Shown here: piece by piece, positions 1 through 5,183 of the stretch
Layout: each line of letters starts with the position of its first letter
Numbering within the stretch: the stretch's first letter is position 1
DNA from: Patescibacteria group bacterium
Lineage (GTDB): Bacteria > Patescibacteriota > Microgenomatia > UBA12405 > JAHJSD01
Reading direction: 5' to 3'
Length of the DNA stretch: 5,183 bases
Assembly (NCBI GenBank): GCA_018830585.1
Contig: JAHJSD010000017.1
Location: 1-5,183, forward strand
Notes under the pieces: model-generated
Told to the model about the DNA's origin: nothing
The model's input: the letters and a program-made list of their open reading frames with translations, nothing else
The model's database searches: none
Program-made: the position numbers and the translations under genes

Positions 1-814
1 CTTCTAAAATATATTTATTGCCTTCTTTGTCCTCCATAATATCCACTCCGGCATAATCCAACCTAAACAAAGCGGCTGCTTCTAAAGCCATCTTTTTTGC
101 CTCTTTATCTATCTTTGCCGAATCGATCAATCCGCCTTGGGAAAAATTGGTGACAATCATGCCGCTGCCGGCAGTACGCTTCATCGCCCCCAAAACTTTG
201 CCGCCTAAGACAATAATCCGATAGTCGAATCCGGTAGTCAAAAACTTCTGGAACAGCCAAAGACCGGAATCCTGGTAGCCTTCATCCTTCATTTTTCGAT
301 AGAATTCTTGCAAATCTCTTTCATTTTTCAAAAGAAAAATTCCCTTACCCTGCGAACCGAACCTGGGCTTAGTAATCAACGGAAAACCAAAACGGTTAGT
401 CAGTGTTCTGACAAACTCTTTTCGGCTGGTGTTTTTTCCAAAACAAACAGTTTCCACTAACGGTAGACCGGCATCGGACAGATAGGCATGCTGAGTTAGT
501 TTATCCAAGCGGGAAAAAGCCAAATAGCTGCCGCCGTTTAAGCACTTTTTTCCCTGTTTAAGAAACTGAAAGATCAGGTTGTCCCTAAAACCGATATAGC
601 CGCCGCCGCGGCAACCGGCAACCCGGAGAAAACAAGCATTGTACCGGTCGGTTGTCCGGTTACCGGGAAAGATGATCTTCATACCGGGGTGAAAAGCGAA
701 AGATAAATCCTGGTATCCGAAAATATCAAGTTCGTGCCCGGCTTTTTCCGCCTCCTCTTTTATTCTTGAGGGAACATAACTTTCCTGATTAATCCGCAAA
801 AGTAAAAATTTCAT
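1..814 (-). CDS. RimK-like ATP-grasp carboxylate-amine ligase, C-terminus cut by window edge
   Basis: This is the N-terminal 271 residues of an ATP-grasp ligase of the RimK (ribosomal S6 glutamate ligase-like) group. Such enzymes form an acyl-phosphate with ATP and join an amino acid to a carboxylate in the cytoplasm. An N-terminal domain of about 100 residues precedes the ATP-grasp fold. Visible motifs are FPLITKP with the nucleotide-binding Lys149, the glycine-rich GSQGKG loop (about 153-158), FDYRIIVLGG (196-205), GAMKR (209-213), NFSQGG (223-228) and the metal-region GVDIM with Asp258. The reading frame runs off the left edge just where the metal-binding E-x-N is expected; the last complete codon is Glu271. 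The start is ATG at 812-814, supported by GGAGGT six bases upstream. It is the last visible gene of the minus-strand cluster, 140 nt after the preceding ligase. That gap shows no convincing terminator or promoter, so co-transcription is plausible. The acceptor and the added amino acid are unknown. The family call is firm; the substrate is not. Confidence 0.88.
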   Translation of the reverse strand, partial: MKFLLLRINQESYVPSRIKEEAEKAGHELDIFGYQDLSFAFHPGMKIIFPGNRTTDRYNACFLRVAGCRGGGYIGFRDNLIFQFLKQGKKCLNGGSYLAFSRLDKLTQHAYLSDAGLPLVETVCFGKNTSRKEFVRTLTNRFGFPLITKPRFGSQGKGIFLLKNERDLQEFYRKMKDEGYQDSGLWLFQKFLTTGFDYRIIVLGGKVLGAMKRTAGSGMIVTNFSQGGLIDSAKIDKEAKKMALEAAALFRLDYAGVDIMEDKEGNKYILE

Positions 815-820
815 TTAATT

Positions 821-826
821 ACCTCC
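821..826 (-). promoter_or_regulatory. Strong Shine-Dalgarno site for the last ligase gene
   Basis: On the minus strand the sequence reads GGAGGT, then six bases, then ATG at 814. It is the only clear Shine-Dalgarno site in front of any gene here and fixes that gene's start. The other genes appear leaderless or translationally coupled, so this gene probably initiates translation on its own after the 140-nt gap. Confidence 0.85.
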
Positions 827-954
827 AAAAATAATCTTGGTGTTTAAAGCTTCTAAAGGTTTTGACTATGCTGATGAAAATGCCGGGCAGGGCAGACCTC
901 AAATCAAACCGGGAAGGATAAAATACCGACCAAGAATCAGTTCCCGTCCTTTTT

Positions 955-1920
955 TCAAGAAATGCTCTCGTTTATAACCTGATTTTTAAGCCCAACAAGA
1001 TACCGGGCTATTTCCAAGGGAACATTAATCCCGGTTGTTCTCATAAAACCTTTAAACTGGGGAGCGCGATTGACTTCCAAAAGAAAAGGTCTTTCTCCCG
1101 GATCGCCAAGGATAATATCCACTCCGGCGACGGAAATTTCCGATATTTTGGCCGATTTCAGGGCCATTTTTTCCAGCTCGGCAGTAAGTTTAAAGTTCTC
1201 CGCCCGGCCGCCGAGAGAAACATTATTGCGGAACTCGCCTTTTTTGACCCTAATCCTTTTTATCGCTCCTAAAGCCCTATTCCCCAAAACGAAAATCCTT
1301 AAGTCTCCCCTGTTTTCGATAAATTCCTGGGCAAAAAAGGTTTTCCGCTCCTCTTTCTCCTGGGGCAAAAGTTCCAAAACTAACTTCTCAAGTTCCGCTT
1401 TATTCTTAACCAGGTAAACCCGTTCACCGCGGCCGCCCTCACTTCTCTTGACAATAAAAGGAAACCTGTAAAGACCTGGGGCGTTTTTTTGCAAAAATCT
1501 TAGGCTACCGAATAAAGTCTTAGGAACCGGAAGCCCCTGACTTTGAAAAGCAAACATCTGATAAGCTTTCATTGACGGGTAGCGGTTGCCTGTTTGGATT
1601 AGAGGATCAACTAACTTGACCAAGCCGGTTTCTATTCTCTGTTTTAGATAAAGGTTGATCAGGTTGACCCCCTCCCAACAATTACCTACACTTCTGAAGA
1701 ATATCACTTTAAAGTCTTTTAGGTCGAGATTGCCCAGTCTGAGTTTCGGCGCTTGTTTTTGGTTTTCCCCGACCCGGAAGCTAAGCCGGCGGTAACTGCT
1801 GACAGCCACCGGCTCACCGATTTTTTTGAACTGATCCAGTATCCGGACCAGATGACGGCTTAGAGCGCCGACGTAGAGAATCAGTATTTCCGGTTTCCTC
1901 TCTTTCACAAGATTAATCAT
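955..1920 (-). CDS. RimK-like ATP-grasp ligase (321 aa)
   Basis: This is a complete ATP-grasp ligase of the RimK type, predicted to make an amide bond between an amino acid and a carboxylate with ATP hydrolysis in the cytoplasm. Residues 1-105 form the N-terminal domain. The ATP-grasp core follows: FPFIVKR with Lys158, the glycine-rich loop EGGRGERV (161-168), GDLRIFVLGNRALGAIKR (205-222), FRNNVSLGG (230-238), GVDII with Asp268, and the metal-binding LLEVNR with Glu282 and Asn284. All expected catalytic elements are present, and about 320 residues is normal for RimK-like enzymes. The ATG at 1918-1920 overlaps the TGA of the upstream fusion gene as ATGA, and there is no Shine-Dalgarno site, so translation is probably coupled to that gene. 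It closely resembles the next gene in the cluster (compare DYRIIVLGGKVLGAMKR there), which suggests paralogy. Substrate specificity cannot be read from the sequence. Confidence 0.9.
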   Translation of the reverse strand: MINLVKERKPEILILYVGALSRHLVRILDQFKKIGEPVAVSSYRRLSFRVGENQKQAPKLRLGNLDLKDFKVIFFRSVGNCWEGVNLINLYLKQRIETGLVKLVDPLIQTGNRYPSMKAYQMFAFQSQGLPVPKTLFGSLRFLQKNAPGLYRFPFIVKRSEGGRGERVYLVKNKAELEKLVLELLPQEKEERKTFFAQEFIENRGDLRIFVLGNRALGAIKRIRVKKGEFRNNVSLGGRAENFKLTAELEKMALKSAKISEISVAGVDIILGDPGERPFLLEVNRAPQFKGFMRTTGINVPLEIARYLVGLKNQVINESIS

Positions 1921-3227
1921 TCATCTAATTTTACCATAAAACCCTGCAAATCTCTTCTACCAATCAAAAATTTCGTTCTTAATTTTTTTCGGTCGCTGAC
2001 ATTGACCGCGGAAGCGATCCTTTGTCCTTTAAGCCAAAAAGTGATCCCGATCACCGGGCGGCGGTGACCTTTGCCCAGAGAAGAACTATAGTGACGATAG
2101 TAGAGGATGTTGTTTTTTTCAAGCAAACCGATTTCTCCTGCGGTTTCCTCATCAATCGAGCTTCGGAAGGCACCGGTATCAATTTTGGCAATCAGATCAA
2201 CTTTTTTCTGTTTTTTAAGCAGTGTTTTAACCCTTATCGGCTCCAAGGGCAAGAGAGCTTTGGTTCCGCCATCCGGTTTGACCCGGTCGGCAAAGCTGCT
2301 GCCAAAAAGAGATTGGGAAATTCTGATCGCGTGGGTGACATTTCTGACTTTCAGACCCTCTACCCGATCTAAGCGGCGCTTTAAACCGGCCCGGTTGCAA
2401 ATCTGGATCGCTAAACCGGGCCGGGCATTTAACTCCAAAACCATCGGGCCGCGGTCTTTGTCCAAAATAAGATCAACTCCCAAAAACTCCAGAGAGCTAA
2501 CCGCGTTTTGACACCTGACCGCCAGTTCCAGAATGGAGTTCCAAAAAGGAACCTTGATCCCGTTTACCTTGACCATTTTTTTTCGCCGGCGGTCGTAAAT
2601 CATCTTCACCGGCCGGTTGTTCTGAACCCCGAAGGTAGTAATCCCGGTAGCCAGGTCGATACCTAATCCGATTGCCCCCTGATGGAGATTGGCCTTACCG
2701 TTTGACTGGTCGGTGGGAATCCTCAACATCGACATCACCGGAATGCTGTTGAAGACGATTACCCGGATGTCCGGAGTGCCGGAGTTGGTAAGTCGTAAAA
2801 ACTTGGGATGGATCTTGATTCTTTCTTCCACAAAAACCTTATCGGGCACTTTTCTGATGTTAAAACGACCCTGGAGAATGTCGAAACAATGGTATCTGAG
2901 GTAAGAAACATCCACCTTGCTGCCGTTCATCAAAAACCACTCCCCGGCCCATTTGGCCCTTTTTCTGATTACCAAAATACCGTCGCCGCCGGAACTGGAA
3001 GCCGGTTTGACCACAAAATTGCCCTCCAGATCCTCCCAGGGAAACTTGACCACGTCCTTTTGGTTTTTAAAAACAGCCAAAAGCTTCGGGTTGGCGATTT
3101 CTGTCTTATCAAGAACTTTTTTAGTCCTCAATTTGGAATTAGCCACCCAGCGGCCGGCAGGCGAATTGTACCTTAGAAAGGTCCAGTTTCTTATATTCTT
3201 GGTGAGAACGTCGGAAAGATTGGCCAT
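1917..3227 (-). CDS. Fusion: alpha-L-glutamate-ligase-like ATP-grasp enzyme plus retropepsin-like (RimB/Zn_protease family) domain
   Basis: This is a two-domain protein of 436 residues. Residues 1-310 match the 'alpha-L-glutamate ligase-like' ATP-grasp family: RNWTFLRYN near the N-terminus, SKLRTKKVL (31-39), FVVKPASSSGGDG with Lys74, PDIRVIVF with Asp153 and Arg155, GKANLHQGAIG (177-187), GVDLI with Asp252, and LELNARPG with Glu265 and Asn267. Residues from about 325 to 436 match the RimB or 'ATP-dependent zinc protease' family, which has a retropepsin fold. They include the catalytic-type motif DTGA (Asp350-Ala353), RPVIGITFWL, and the closing IGRRDLQGF (422-430). In proteobacteria these two families are usually separate neighbouring genes, so the fusion supports joint action on one substrate. 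No signal peptide is seen, so both domains should be cytoplasmic. The gene follows the membrane-protein stop by 9 nt with a T-rich spacer and no Shine-Dalgarno site, and it overlaps the next gene by 4 bp. The family assignment is firm; protease activity is inferred from DTGA. Confidence 0.9.
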   Translation of the reverse strand: MANLSDVLTKNIRNWTFLRYNSPAGRWVANSKLRTKKVLDKTEIANPKLLAVFKNQKDVVKFPWEDLEGNFVVKPASSSGGDGILVIRKRAKWAGEWFLMNGSKVDVSYLRYHCFDILQGRFNIRKVPDKVFVEERIKIHPKFLRLTNSGTPDIRVIVFNSIPVMSMLRIPTDQSNGKANLHQGAIGLGIDLATGITTFGVQNNRPVKMIYDRRRKKMVKVNGIKVPFWNSILELAVRCQNAVSSLEFLGVDLILDKDRGPMVLELNARPGLAIQICNRAGLKRRLDRVEGLKVRNVTHAIRISQSLFGSSFADRVKPDGGTKALLPLEPIRVKTLLKKQKKVDLIAKIDTGAFRSSIDEETAGEIGLLEKNNILYYRHYSSSLGKGHRRPVIGITFWLKGQRIASAVNVSDRKKLRTKFLIGRRDLQGFMVKLDE

Positions 3228-3236
3228 AAGAAAAAA

Positions 3237-4139
3237 CTATTTTTTCCAAATAGATCTAAAACGGCGATATTCCAGCAGGCGGAAACCGGTGTAGCGGCCA
3301 ATGGCAAAACCAATCAGAAGAATCAGCAGGGAAGAAATCTCCGGATAGAGAAGGACCATTTCCTGAAGCCAGCTCCAGCTCATCAAAAAGGCTCCGGTAA
3401 TGGAAATAAACAGGGTGCCGACCGTCGAGTTGACCGCTTCTTTTTTACTCAAACCGGTTTGAAACCGGAAAAACTCTTCCGATAAAAGAACCATAAACAG
3501 GATCGGGAAAATGGAAATTCTTTTAAGATCGAAAACTTTAAGGATTGAAGAAAGGAAGAAAAGAACAAAAGTACCCAAACAAACTACCCAAAGAGTGATC
3601 GCCCGCCTGGAACTGTAATGAAGCCTTATTTTTCGCAATAAATTTTTGGCTATCAGGGTCAAAAGCAAAATCATGGCGAAAAGAACCAGTCCGGCCGGGA
3701 TCCCGGTAGCTAAAAAAGAAACGGCTATCATCGCCGGGATAAAAATACCGAAACCGGTTAATCCAACCAGATAGTAAAGAGCGCTGACAATAATCGCCAC
3801 TAAGGGCAAAAGCAAAATCAGAACCACGGTATCGGTTTGGGCTCCGCTTTCGATCGCCAGTCGGATGGCATGTTTAAGAAAATTAAAAGGAGACAAGGGG
3901 CCTATTTTCTGGTTTTCTAAAGCAAGGTCTAGATGGCCCACGGCAGCCGAATCGAGAGGCTCGGTGGAAATCCCCCCCTGGGCAAAAACAGGAGCCCTGC
4001 CAAGAGTAATGGCAGAAAGACCCATGATCGGATCAAAAAATCCTGTTGATTTTTGATCACGGCCGGAAATGATCAGAGAGTTCGCCGTAAGTAAGGCGAA
4101 AAAGGAAATCGTCAAAAATGCCCTCCCCCTTAGTTTCAT
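3237..4139 (-). CDS. 7TM membrane protein of the transglutaminase-linked (7TM_transglut) family, lacking the transglutaminase domain
   Basis: This is an integral membrane protein of 300 residues. A hydrophobic N-terminal segment (about 7-25) may be a signal anchor or signal peptide. A weakly hydrophobic stretch ending VFAQGG (51-56) and a soluble, probably extracytoplasmic part lead to residue 100. Hydrophobic helices follow at about 102-124, 128-146, 147-165, 181-202, 207-222, 238-257 and 264-283. This half carries family hallmarks: LLPLVAIIVS (110-119), GFGIFIPAM (129-137), SIFPILFMVLLSEE (209-222) and GRYTGFRLLEYRRFR (281-295). In proteobacteria the domain normally sits behind an inactive transglutaminase-like domain in proteins of about 500 residues. 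That domain is absent here, leaving a short unrelated-looking N-terminal part. It is the first gene of the cluster and probably forms its membrane platform. The ATG at 4137-4139 has no Shine-Dalgarno site and coincides with the predicted transcription start. The biochemical role of the family is unproven. Confidence 0.85.
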   Translation of the reverse strand: MKLRGRAFLTISFFALLTANSLIISGRDQKSTGFFDPIMGLSAITLGRAPVFAQGGISTEPLDSAAVGHLDLALENQKIGPLSPFNFLKHAIRLAIESGAQTDTVVLILLLPLVAIIVSALYYLVGLTGFGIFIPAMIAVSFLATGIPAGLVLFAMILLLTLIAKNLLRKIRLHYSSRRAITLWVVCLGTFVLFFLSSILKVFDLKRISIFPILFMVLLSEEFFRFQTGLSKKEAVNSTVGTLFISITGAFLMSWSWLQEMVLLYPEISSLLILLIGFAIGRYTGFRLLEYRRFRSIWKK

Positions 4140-4145
4140 GGCCGA

Positions 4146-4174
4146 ATTATACCTTTAAAGTATGCTATTATCAA
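4146..4174 (-). promoter_or_regulatory. Near-consensus sigma70-type promoter giving a leaderless transcript of the ligase/protease cluster
   Basis: On the minus strand, TTGATA (4174-4169) is followed by a 17-nt spacer and a perfect TATAAT (4151-4146). Six bases separate the -10 from the A of the ATG at 4139, which therefore falls exactly at the expected +1. No Shine-Dalgarno site lies between them. The motifs and spacing are read directly; leaderless initiation is inferred from the geometry. It would drive the membrane protein and the genes behind it. Confidence 0.8.
4163..4171 (+). promoter_or_regulatory. Extended -10 promoter for the ParA-type gene, overlapping the divergent promoter
   Basis: The plus strand reads TGC followed by TATTAT (hexamer 4166-4171), an extended -10 (TGn) with one mismatch to consensus. 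No good -35 is seen at 16-18 nt, which is tolerable with TGn. The expected start is about 4178, two bases before the ATG at 4180, so the transcript would be leaderless or nearly so. The hexamer overlaps the -35 of the opposing promoter (4169-4174), so polymerase probably cannot occupy both at once. Confidence 0.6.
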
Positions 4175-4179
4175 TTGAT

Positions 4180-4950
4180 ATGGCCAAGATTTTCGCCGTG
4201 GTCAACCAGAAAGGCGGGGTCGGCAAAACCACTACCGTAGTTAACTTGGGCGCCGCTTTGGCTTCTTTTTACCGTCAGAAAGTACTTTTGGTGGACTTGG
4301 ACGGTCAGGCTAATTTGACCATCAGCCTAGGGGTGCCGATTGACGGCTCTTTGCCGACTATTTACGAAGTGCTTAAAGGGGAAAAAACTATTAACCAGGT
4401 CATCCGCCACAGAAAACCCTTGTACTTGGCTCCGGCCAACCTTTCTATGACCGCTCTTGACGTTGAACTGGCCAGCAAAATCGGCCGGGAGCTGTTGCTT
4501 AAAAACGCGCTTTCCGAAGTAGCTTCAAAATTCGACTGGATCTTCTGCGATTGTCCGCCGTCTTTGGGAGTGGCTACTTTCAACGCTTTAGTCGCCGCCG
4601 AAAAGGCGCTGCTGATTTTGGAACCGGAATATTTAGCCTTGCAGGGAACTAAGAAAATCTTAGAGAACGTTGAGGTGATCAAAGATATCCTTAATTCGAG
4701 ACTGGATATCGGCGGAGTCTTGATCAACAAATACGACCGGAGAAGGAAACTGACTTTTGAAGTGGAAAAAATAATCAGGGATTTTTTCGGCGAAGCGGTT
4801 TTAAAGACCACTATCGGCGAAAACGTTGATTTGGCCGAGGCCCCCAGCTACCAGAAAACGATTCTGGAATACTCCCATAAAAGTTCCGGCGCCAAAGACT
4901 TCAAAAAATTAGCCAAAGAGCTGATGGAGAGGTTTAAAGAGAAAAAGTGA
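4180..4950 (+). CDS. parA: ParA/Soj-type P-loop ATPase
   Basis: This is a 256-residue ParA-family ATPase of normal Soj length. Such proteins dimerise on ATP, bind DNA non-specifically and move a ParB-bound centromere or other cargo. The deviant Walker A is KGGVGKTT (residues 11-18), with the signature lysine KGG at 11-13. Walker A' is LLVDLDGQAN (36-45), where most Soj proteins have P in place of this G. Walker B is WIFCDCPPSLG (120-130). An ATG at 4162 would add MLLSID, but 4180 is preferred: family members start as MAKIFAVVNQKGG does, neither ATG has a Shine-Dalgarno site, and 4162 lies inside the predicted promoter. The gene is divergent from the ligase cluster. No parB gene or obvious parS-like palindrome is visible in the 233 nt downstream. 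Chromosome segregation is the likeliest role, but an orphan ParA serving another cargo cannot be excluded. Confidence 0.9.
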   Translation: MAKIFAVVNQKGGVGKTTTVVNLGAALASFYRQKVLLVDLDGQANLTISLGVPIDGSLPTIYEVLKGEKTINQVIRHRKPLYLAPANLSMTALDVELASKIGRELLLKNALSEVASKFDWIFCDCPPSLGVATFNALVAAEKALLILEPEYLALQGTKKILENVEVIKDILNSRLDIGGVLINKYDRRRKLTFEVEKIIRDFFGEAVLKTTIGENVDLAEAPSYQKTILEYSHKSSGAKDFKKLAKELMERFKEKK

Positions 4951-4987
4951 AGTCCTCCCAACCCAAACAGTAGTTAGTAGAGGAGTT

Positions 4988-5015
4988 CGTAATCCGTAAT
5001 GCGTAATAGGTAACT
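4988..5015. repeat. Degenerate 7-bp tandem repeat, four units
   Basis: Four consecutive heptamers read CGTAATC, CGTAATG, CGTAATA and GGTAACT, with the shared core GTAA at a strict 7-nt period. A 7-nt unit does not preserve reading frame, which fits a non-coding minisatellite-like element. Its copy number elsewhere in the genome is unknown. Confidence 0.75.
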
Positions 5016-5070
5016 GGAAATTAGTTAGATAGAAGTTAACAGTCAGAACTTAAAAGATAGGATGCTTCGC

Positions 5071-5090
5071 CCCGTATCGTCTGGTACGGG
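5071..5090. repeat. Inverted repeat, 8-bp stem with 4-nt loop
   Basis: CCCGTATC (5071-5078) pairs with GGTACGGG (5083-5090) through seven Watson-Crick pairs and one G-T wobble, around the loop GTCT. No T-run follows on either strand, so it is not a standard intrinsic terminator. It is more likely part of the repeat element occupying this intergenic region. Confidence 0.6.
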
Positions 5091-5100
5091 ACTTCGACAG

Positions 5101-5132
5101 ATTCCTCTTCCTGCTTCGCAGGAATTCGGAAT
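5101..5132. repeat. Two-tier inverted repeat (hairpin)
   Basis: The inner stem TTCCTGC (5108-5114) pairs with GCAGGAA (5118-5124) around the loop TTC. An outer stem ATTCC (5101-5105) pairs with GGAAT (5128-5132), leaving a small internal loop (TC opposite TTC). The 32-nt structure lacks a following T-run. It looks like a palindromic dispersed repeat rather than a terminator. Confidence 0.65.
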
Positions 5133-5147
5133 GACCCCTTTCCCGGT

Positions 5148-5165
5148 TCGTCATCCTGAGCGGAG
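5148..5165. repeat. TCATCCTGAGCGGAG-type repeat motif
   Basis: The sequence TCGTCATCCTGAGCGGAG resembles the CATCCTGAGCGnAG core of intergenic repeats I have seen in many unrelated bacterial genomes; this recognition is from memory. Its GTCATCC (5150-5156) is roughly the inverse of GGAATGAC (5128-5135), with one extra A, so it may form the second arm of the same element as the hairpin at 5101-5132. Confidence 0.45.
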
Positions 5166-5183
5166 CCCTGTACCGCACCTGCC

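Larger units (their letters stand above)
4951..5183. other. Intergenic region rich in short repeats and hairpins, no gene seen
   Basis: From the parA stop to the window edge I find no supportable coding region or RNA gene on either strand. There is no hairpin followed by a T-run directly after parA, so its terminator is not identified. The left part is A/T- and TAG-rich, with TAGTTAGTAG and TTAGTTAGATAG stretches, and contains a 7-bp tandem repeat. The right part holds two hairpins and a TCATCCTGAGCGGAG motif. The composition is unlike the flanking genes and suggests accumulated remnants of dispersed repeat elements. Confidence 0.65.

Noticed and set aside
815..954. Possible terminator or promoter in the gap between the two RimK-like ligases
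   Set aside because: No stable hairpin with a T-run is present. The best promoter-like pair I found (TTGAGG, 17 nt, TTTCAT on the minus strand) is too weak to claim.
818..964. Minus-strand open frame crossing the 140-nt gap between the two RimK-like ligases
   Set aside because: It is open from a TAA inside the upstream gene to a TAA just before the downstream ATG, but has no ATG or GTG start with a ribosome binding site and no recognisable sequence. It could be chance or decay of an old gene end.
1070..1417. Plus-strand open frame of 115 codons inside the RimK-like ligase
   Set aside because: It lies antisense to a gene with clear ATP-grasp motifs, and its own translation is serine- and lysine-rich with no recognisable domain, so it is a shadow frame.
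2022..3294. Five plus-strand open frames antisense to the ligase/protease fusion, one running into the end of the membrane-protein gene
   Set aside because: They overlap each other and a strongly supported minus-strand gene and show no family motifs or ribosome binding sites, so they reflect base composition only.
3865..4056. Plus-strand open frame of 63 codons opposite the start of the membrane-protein gene
   Set aside because: It is short, has no Shine-Dalgarno site or promoter, and is opposite a well-supported gene.
4162..4179. Upstream ATG adding six residues to the ParA-type protein
   Set aside because: It has no Shine-Dalgarno site, adds residues not typical of the family, and lies within the predicted extended -10 promoter element.
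4362..4811. Minus-strand open frame of 149 codons inside parA
   Set aside because: The plus-strand frame has all Walker motifs of ParA, while the antisense translation is serine-rich and unrecognisable.
4951..5183. CRISPR array in the repeat-rich tail
   Set aside because: The repeat units are only 7 bp and contiguous, without spacers of uniform length, so this is not a CRISPR array.

Overview
The window most resembles a bacterial genome fragment of roughly 45% GC (estimated by eye). It probably comes from a candidate-phyla-radiation (Patescibacteria, Microgenomates-like) lineage. The reasons are compact genes, two apparently leaderless starts, few Shine-Dalgarno sites, an unusually small version of a known membrane protein, and a short-repeat-rich intergenic tail. 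This placement is inference; no rRNA or other marker gene is present. TGA ends three of the four genes whose stop codons are visible, so TGA is a stop codon and the UGA-as-glycine code of some candidate phyla is excluded.

Positions 1-4139, all on the minus strand, hold one co-directional cluster, transcribed from right to left. It starts with a 300-residue membrane protein carrying the 7TM domain otherwise found fused to an inactive transglutaminase (3237-4139). Next is a 436-residue fusion of an alpha-L-glutamate-ligase-like ATP-grasp enzyme and a retropepsin-like (RimB / 'ATP-dependent zinc protease' family) domain (1917-3227). A RimK-like ATP-grasp ligase follows with a 4-bp overlap (955-1920). 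After a 140-nt gap and a strong ribosome binding site comes a second RimK-like ligase, cut by the left edge (1-814). Three carboxylate-amine ligases, a protease and a membrane platform in one run suggest a dedicated system. It would attach amino acids or short peptides to a protein or metabolite, and the protease would process the product near the membrane. The ATP-grasp, 7TM and aspartyl-protease families are known to occur together in proteobacteria, and their substrate is not established here.

Positions 4140-4179 separate this cluster from a divergent gene and hold two overlapping promoters. The minus-strand promoter is close to consensus (TTGATA, 17-nt spacer, TATAAT) and places transcription start exactly on the ATG of the membrane protein. 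The plus-strand promoter is an extended -10 that places its start within about 2 nt of the ATG of the divergent gene.

Positions 4180-4950, plus strand, encode a ParA/Soj-type ATPase. Positions 4951-5183 contain no gene that I can support. They hold a degenerate 7-bp tandem repeat, two hairpins and a TCATCCTGAGCGGAG motif, which resemble remnants of dispersed non-coding repeat elements.
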